10,207 nt of DNA from positions 1 through 10,207 of the forward strand of contig JAFYMM010000379.1 of assembly GCA_017550055.1 (NCBI GenBank). The letters run 5' to 3'. The notes under the pieces were generated by a model. It did not search any database and was not told the DNA's origin. It was given only the letters and a program-made list of their open reading frames with translations. The DNA comes from Paludibacteraceae bacterium. GTDB taxonomy: Bacteria; Bacteroidota; Bacteroidia; Bacteroidales; Paludibacteraceae. The position numbers and the translations under genes are program-made. Each line of letters begins with the position of its first letter. Within the stretch, counting starts at the first letter, position 1. Shown piece by piece: positions 6,623 to 10,207 of this stretch.

Positions 6623-7012
6623 ATGAAAAACTTAAAACTCATTCTCATCGCAATTCTCGCAGTTTCTGCCATCATCGTATCAATGTCATCATGTTCACCT
6701 GATACCAGTGTCGAATTCGACAAAACTCTCCTCTATGGTAAATGGCAAGAAACCAACTCCCTCAATTTCGAAGTCTATAAAGCCGATGGCACTGGCTACA
6801 CTTGGGACGAAGCCGACGACGTTACCGAAGCCGAAGCGCAACCATTCACTTGGACTCTCGAAGACGGCATCCTCACTCACATTCACATCATGGAAATGGG
6901 TACCGAAATCCCTAAAGTCTATACCGTAACAAAACTCACTGCCACCGAACTCTCTTACGAAGACGACTTCGGCAAAGTCCACTCATTGTGGAAATGGGAA
7001 CAAGCGGAATAA
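6623..7012 (+). CDS. Small lipoprotein, possibly lipocalin-like
   Basis: A 129-residue secreted lipoprotein. Residues 1-24 are a signal peptide with a lipobox ending MSSC (Cys24 acylated); the mature protein is about 106 residues. It is acidic and aromatic, with LLYGKWQETNSLNFEVYKADGTGYTWDE, a pattern (GKW near the N-terminus, alternating strands, a C-terminal HSLWKWE) seen in small lipocalin-like or META-like lipoproteins of Bacteroidales. That fold is a guess from pattern only; no catalytic motif is present, and the function is unknown. The start is supported by the signal peptide and by the promoter at 6469-6499. Codons favour C in the third position (CTC, ATC, GAC), as in the downstream AsmA gene. 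The latter may be co-transcribed, since the 193-bp spacer shows no canonical promoter. Confidence 0.85.
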   Translation: MKNLKLILIAILAVSAIIVSMSSCSPDTSVEFDKTLLYGKWQETNSLNFEVYKADGTGYTWDEADDVTEAEAQPFTWTLEDGILTHIHIMEMGTEIPKVYTVTKLTATELSYEDDFGKVHSLWKWEQAE

Positions 7013-7033
7013 AATCTACGCCATGCCCAAAAA

Positions 7034-7066
7034 AATCCCTAATTCCTCACTCCTAATTCCTCATTA
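7034..7066 (+). repeat. Heptamer tandem tract before the AsmA gene
   Basis: Read in steps of seven: AATCCCT, AATTCCT, CACTCCT, AATTCCT, then a partial CATTA. The consensus is near AAYTCCT. It is the same period and strand composition as the tract at 5239-5287 and those inside the AsmA gene, but a different consensus. Confidence 0.75.
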
Positions 7067-7068
7067 CA

Positions 7069-7091
7069 AATACCCACTCACAGTGTGTATT
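7069..7091. repeat. Imperfect palindrome, copy 1, upstream of the AsmA gene
   Basis: AATACCCACT (7069-7078), spacer CAC, AGTGTGTATT (7082-7091): 9 of 10 positions pair. A second copy occurs 94 bp downstream in the same orientation, and the similarity continues into the flanks (TTCA after both). It could be an operator pair, two RNA hairpins, or a short repeat. Confidence 0.6.
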
Positions 7092-7162
7092 CACTGACAA
7101 CCTAAACCCTTATTTTATCTTACCTTCAAGCAACCTTCATCATAGGATAACCATACCTGCAA

Positions 7163-7185
7163 AATACCCACTCTCATTGTGTATT
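7163..7185. repeat. Imperfect palindrome, copy 2, upstream of the AsmA gene
   Basis: AATACCCACT (7163-7172), spacer CTC, ATTGTGTATT (7176-7185): 8 of 10 positions pair. The left arm is identical to copy 1 and the right arm differs at one base. It ends 20 bp before the AsmA start codon, a position suited to repression or to translational control. No TTTG-containing promoter box is present anywhere in 7013-7205 on the + strand. Confidence 0.6.
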
Positions 7186-7205
7186 CATCTAAAAAATTTA
7201 ACTCT

Positions 7206-10200
7206 ATGAAACGTGCTCTAAAAATCACAGCTATCACCCTCTCAAGCATAATCGCAGTTATCTTAATTGCCATAATCATCGTGTGCAACGTCGTATTTTC
7301 GCCTAAAACACTCACTCCCATCGTGCGCAACAACGTGGGCCGTTTCATAACATGCCAAGCCGATCTCGACACAGCCGAACTCACTTTCTTCTCTACGTTC
7401 CCTAACTTTGCCATCAACCTTGTCAATGTCGAGGTCATCAACCCTATGCCTGAGGCTCAATCCGACACACTTGCGCGCATCGGTCGTCTCGTTGCGTCTG
7501 TCAACATCCGCGAATTCCTCTTCAATAGCAACATCGTACTCAACCACCTATCGCTCGACAACACTCAAGCCAACATCTTCTGCGACTCTCTTGGCAATGC
7601 CAACTACAACATCGTACCCCTCTCTACCACCGAAGAAGATACCGACACCACATCCTCATCTCTATTCAACCTACTACAATTCAACAATATAACAATCAAC
7701 AACCTCTCTGCTAACTATATCGACCAAAAAAGCAAAATCAACTGTTCGCTCCTAAATTCTCAGTTCTCAATTCCAAACATCAAAGGCGAAAACAATCAAT
7801 TCTCAATTCTCAACTCTCAACTCTCAATTCCAAAAACTTCCCTCTCTCTCAACGACGAACAACTCCTCGATAGCATCTCCCTCCGCCTCAACATCTCTGC
7901 CGACGCCAATCTCGACTCTATGCTCATCAATCTCCACGATGCAAAGTTCGCCATCAACTCTCACGAAATCAATCTAAAAGGCTCTACTCAACTCGCCGAC
8001 GACATCCTCCTCGACCTCCAATTTACCACAAACCAATGGAATATTGAAGAGGTCATCTCTCTCATTCCCGAATCATACGCCAACCTTCTCGATGGCATCA
8101 ATGTCTCTGGCTCGGCTTCTCTTTCTGGCTCTGCTCGTGGCACTTACAACGACAGCATCATGCCTCTCATCTCTGCCAATCTCAACTATACCGATGGCAA
8201 ACTACAATATTCAGAACTCCCATTCCCTCTTCACAATATAAATATCTCTCTATCAGCCAATGCCAACCTCAATCCAAATGGCAAAATAGAGTGTCAAATC
8301 CACCCATCTTCTCTACAAACACCAAACTCACAATTTGCAATCAACAACTCTCAATTCTCAGTTCTCAATTCTCAATTCGACAACGCTCTTTGCGACCTCA
8401 ACCTATCTGCCAACCTCAATCTTCCTGAATTCAAACCGTTTCTTCCAGAGGACCTCAATGTTGATATGAATGGTAATGCTAAGGCAGATATCAAAGCTCG
8501 CTTCAACCTCGACGATGCCACTAATCTCCGCCTCGACCGCATCATTGCCGATGCCACTATCCACTATACCAACCTCGATGTACTCTACAACGACAGCATC
8601 TCTCTCAAAGACTCTAAAGGTTCTTTCTCGCTTGCTCTACCAAGCCCTCACACCAACCGCCACTTCAAAGAACTTGCTCAAATAGCCCTCAATGCAAATA
8701 ATCTTCAAATAGATGCTCAATTAGGCGATAGCCACTCTCAACTCTCAACTCTCAATTCTCAACTCTCAATTGGTGTCGGCGACATTTTCGACACTACTCA
8801 ATTCTATACTGCTGTATGCCAATTCGATTTCGACCACCTTCAAGGGTCAATGGACACTATCAATTTCGACATCACCCAACCCGAAGGCACAATCGAAGTC
8901 TACCCTATGCGCAAAAACAAAAAGAACCCTACTTTCACTATCGCCTATGCCAACGAAGCCATCAAAGCCAACATGGGTTCTTTCCTTGATATCAGCACAA
9001 AAGACTTGAAAATTGAAGCTAAAACCGACTATAATTCAACCGTATCCGCAGAAGACAATTCTCAACTCTCAGCTCTCAATTCTCAACTCTCAACGTTCAA
9101 CCCTACAATAAACTTCGATTTCAACAACGGACTCATCAATATTGATGGCTTCGATGCAAAAATCAATATACCTGCAATCAAATTCCAATTCCGTCCTAAC
9201 AACTTCGACATCGAGCAATCTCGCATTATTATTGACGATTCCGACTTTGCCCTATCTGGCAATATAACAAACCTAAAAAATTTCGCTCAAAAACGTGGAT
9301 TGTTACGCGGAAATCTCAAATTCGAATCACAACAAACTAACATCGACCAACTTATGAATTTGGTCAACGGTCTTGGCTCTACTACCGAAACTACCGACGA
9401 AACTCCTATCACCGACGACAACACCGACTTTGCTCTCGCTGACCAAAACTCACCTTCTGATTCAACTCTCAACTCTCAACCCCCAACTGAACCTAATCCT
9501 TTCATCGTGCCTAAACGAGTAAATATCACTCTTGACACACATATCAAAAAAGCCATTTTTGGCGAAACCGACATCGAAAATTTAGGCGGTAAACTCACCA
9601 TCAAAGACGGCGAAGCCATCCTCGAACAAATGGGTTTCACCACCGATGCTGCCGAAATGCAACTCACTGGCATCTACCGCTCTGAACGTCGAAATCACCT
9701 CTTTGCAGGGCTCGATTTCCACCTCTTGAATATAGATATCGCCAAACTCATCAAACTCGTTCCTGATATTGACACCATTGTCCCTATGCTCAAATCTTTT
9801 GCTGGACGAGCTCAATTCCACATCGCAGCCGAAACCTATCTTCGTGCCGACTACTCGCCTAAAATCTCAACCCTTCGTGCTGCTGCTGCTCTCGAAGGCA
9901 AAGACCTCGTCCTCCTCGACAGCGAAACATTCTCTACTATCGCCAAATATATGATGTTCAACAAAAAAACAGAGAATATCGTAGATTCTATATCTGTCGA
10001 AATGACCGTCTTCCGCAACGAAGTTGACCTCTACCCATTCCTCATATCTATGGACAAATGGCAAGCAGTTCTTTCTGGCCGACACAATCTCGACAACTCA
10101 TTCAACTCTCACATCTCGCTCACCGATTGTCCTCTCCCTACCCGACTCGGACTTGACGTGAAAGGCACCTTCGACGACCTCAAATTCGCCCTCGTACCTT

Positions 10201-10207
10201 GCAAATA
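7206..10207 (+). CDS. AsmA-family envelope protein, 3' end outside the window, with six heptapeptide-repeat insertions
   Basis: The frame is open from ATG 7206 to the right edge (1000 complete codons, no stop). Residues about 8-32 are one hydrophobic anchor (ITAITLSSIIAVILIAIIIV). The rest is a long, beta-strand-rich region with the alternating pattern of AsmA/TamB-like proteins, including PIVRNNVGRFITCQADLDTAEL (residues 38-59) and a C-terminal AsmA-type segment from about residue 925 (VEMTVFRNEVDLYPF, then SGRHNLDNSFNSHISL and RLGLDVKGTFDDLKF). AsmA-family proteins are inner-membrane-anchored periplasmic proteins linked to phospholipid transport or outer-membrane integrity; the role here is inferred. 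Six tracts rich in S, N and Q (near residues 182-190, 197-209, 380-391, 511-522, 619-630, 753-761) interrupt the normal sequence and are encoded by 7-bp DNA repeats. Third-position C is strongly favoured. A frameless annotation pipeline would easily miss this gene because it is cut at the edge. Confidence 0.88.
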   Translation, partial: MKRALKITAITLSSIIAVILIAIIIVCNVVFSPKTLTPIVRNNVGRFITCQADLDTAELTFFSTFPNFAINLVNVEVINPMPEAQSDTLARIGRLVASVNIREFLFNSNIVLNHLSLDNTQANIFCDSLGNANYNIVPLSTTEEDTDTTSSSLFNLLQFNNITINNLSANYIDQKSKINCSLLNSQFSIPNIKGENNQFSILNSQLSIPKTSLSLNDEQLLDSISLRLNISADANLDSMLINLHDAKFAINSHEINLKGSTQLADDILLDLQFTTNQWNIEEVISLIPESYANLLDGINVSGSASLSGSARGTYNDSIMPLISANLNYTDGKLQYSELPFPLHNINISLSANANLNPNGKIECQIHPSSLQTPNSQFAINNSQFSVLNSQFDNALCDLNLSANLNLPEFKPFLPEDLNVDMNGNAKADIKARFNLDDATNLRLDRIIADATIHYTNLDVLYNDSISLKDSKGSFSLALPSPHTNRHFKELAQIALNANNLQIDAQLGDSHSQLSTLNSQLSIGVGDIFDTTQFYTAVCQFDFDHLQGSMDTINFDITQPEGTIEVYPMRKNKKNPTFTIAYANEAIKANMGSFLDISTKDLKIEAKTDYNSTVSAEDNSQLSALNSQLSTFNPTINFDFNNGLINIDGFDAKINIPAIKFQFRPNNFDIEQSRIIIDDSDFALSGNITNLKNFAQKRGLLRGNLKFESQQTNIDQLMNLVNGLGSTTETTDETPITDDNTDFALADQNSPSDSTLNSQPPTEPNPFIVPKRVNITLDTHIKKAIFGETDIENLGGKLTIKDGEAILEQMGFTTDAAEMQLTGIYRSERRNHLFAGLDFHLLNIDIAKLIKLVPDIDTIVPMLKSFAGRAQFHIAAETYLRADYSPKISTLRAAAALEGKDLVLLDSETFSTIAKYMMFNKKTENIVDSISVEMTVFRNEVDLYPFLISMDKWQAVLSGRHNLDNSFNSHISLTDCPLPTRLGLDVKGTFDDLKFALVPCK
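7749..7773 (+). repeat. In-gene heptamer tract A
   Basis: Two clean units, TCTCAGT (7758-7764) and TCTCAAT (7765-7771), after a decayed unit. Encoded peptide LLNSQFSIP. It is only about 20 bp from tract B, so the two may be one interrupted tract. Confidence 0.7.
7794..7831 (+). repeat. In-gene heptamer tract B
   Basis: Four clean units TCTCAAT, TCTCAAC, TCTCAAC, TCTCAAT (7801-7828) with a decayed unit (AATCAAT) before and TCC after. Encoded peptide NQFSILNSQLSIP. Both A and B end in the same TCAATTCCA. Confidence 0.85.
8343..8378 (+). repeat. In-gene heptamer tract C
   Basis: Units TCTCAAT, TCTCAGT, TCTCAAT, TCTCAAT (8349-8376). Encoded peptide NNSQFSVLNSQF. The tract sits between an N/Q-rich stretch and a normal beta-type sequence. 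Confidence 0.85.
8736..8770 (+). repeat. In-gene heptamer tract D
   Basis: Five clean units in a row: TCTCAAC, TCTCAAC, TCTCAAT, TCTCAAC, TCTCAAT. Encoded peptide SQLSTLNSQLSI. The only differences between units are C/T at the seventh base. Confidence 0.9.
9060..9101 (+). repeat. In-gene heptamer tract E
   Basis: Five units TCTCAAC, TCTCAGC, TCTCAAT, TCTCAAC, TCTCAAC (9060-9094) and a decayed sixth, GTTCAAC. Encoded peptide SQLSALNSQLSTFN. Confidence 0.88.
9460..9487 (+). repeat. In-gene heptamer tract F
   Basis: ATTCAAC, TCTCAAC, TCTCAAC, CCCCAAC: two clean units flanked by decayed ones. Encoded peptide STLNSQPPT. It lies in an acidic, T/D-rich linker (ETTDETPITDDN upstream), a likely disordered loop. 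Confidence 0.7.

Noticed and set aside
7115..7547. Minus-strand frames opposite the start of the AsmA gene
   Set aside because: They are shadows of the AsmA frame, which has a membrane anchor, an unbroken frame of 1000 codons and family-type sequence.
7749..9101. Heptapeptide repeats as coiled-coil (leucine zipper) heptads
   Set aside because: The peptide is polar S/N/Q with a single strong hydrophobic position and each tract is under two heptads long, too short and of the wrong pattern for a coiled coil.
7749..9487. CRISPR-like array
   Set aside because: The units are 7 bp, directly adjacent without spacers, and embedded in a continuous protein-coding frame; no cas genes are present.

Overview
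The window looks like a chromosomal segment of a member of Bacteroidota, most likely order Bacteroidales. Three things point there. The gene content includes a PorX-type response regulator with a PglZ domain, a GldH lipoprotein and the holB–ricT–gldH neighbourhood. Two promoters match the Bacteroides pattern (a TTG-type -33 box, 19-20 bp, then TAnnTTTG). Start codons have A/T-rich leaders without clear Shine-Dalgarno sequences.

Minus strand, 6404 down to 1 (transcribed right to left): holB (DNA polymerase III delta'), a 391-bp spacer full of repeats, ricT (PSP1-domain protein), gldH (lipoprotein, overlapping the end of ricT), trmB (tRNA m7G46 methyltransferase), an 89-bp spacer with a strong hairpin, porX, and murF, which starts 4 bp after porX and runs off the left edge. 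These are chromosomal housekeeping and envelope genes: replication, tRNA modification, peptidoglycan synthesis, cell-surface regulation. Plus strand, 6623 to the right edge: a small lipoprotein with a possible lipocalin-like fold, a 193-bp spacer holding a heptamer tract and two copies of an imperfect palindrome, then a very long AsmA-family gene (more than 1000 codons, cut by the right edge). The two transcription units diverge from 6405-6622, and each has a recognisable promoter there.

No defence island, CRISPR array, transposase, rRNA or tRNA was found. The unusual content is repetitive DNA. Tandem 7-bp repeats occur in eight places: beside and across the end of holB (5239-5287), before the AsmA gene (7034-7066), and as six in-frame tracts inside the AsmA gene. 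The three consensus types differ, but all have their C-rich, G-poor strand on the + strand. Inside AsmA they add an S/N/Q-rich heptapeptide (unit LNSQLSI or close to it) without breaking the frame. Read in the opposite direction, every type meets a stop codon. A second, separate oddity is a 304-bp intergenic block (4915-5218) bounded by a perfect 12-bp inverted repeat. It carries 9-bp direct repeats near both ends and several nested hairpins, and resembles a non-autonomous or dispersed repeat element inserted between holB and ricT. Copy number elsewhere in the genome cannot be judged from this window.
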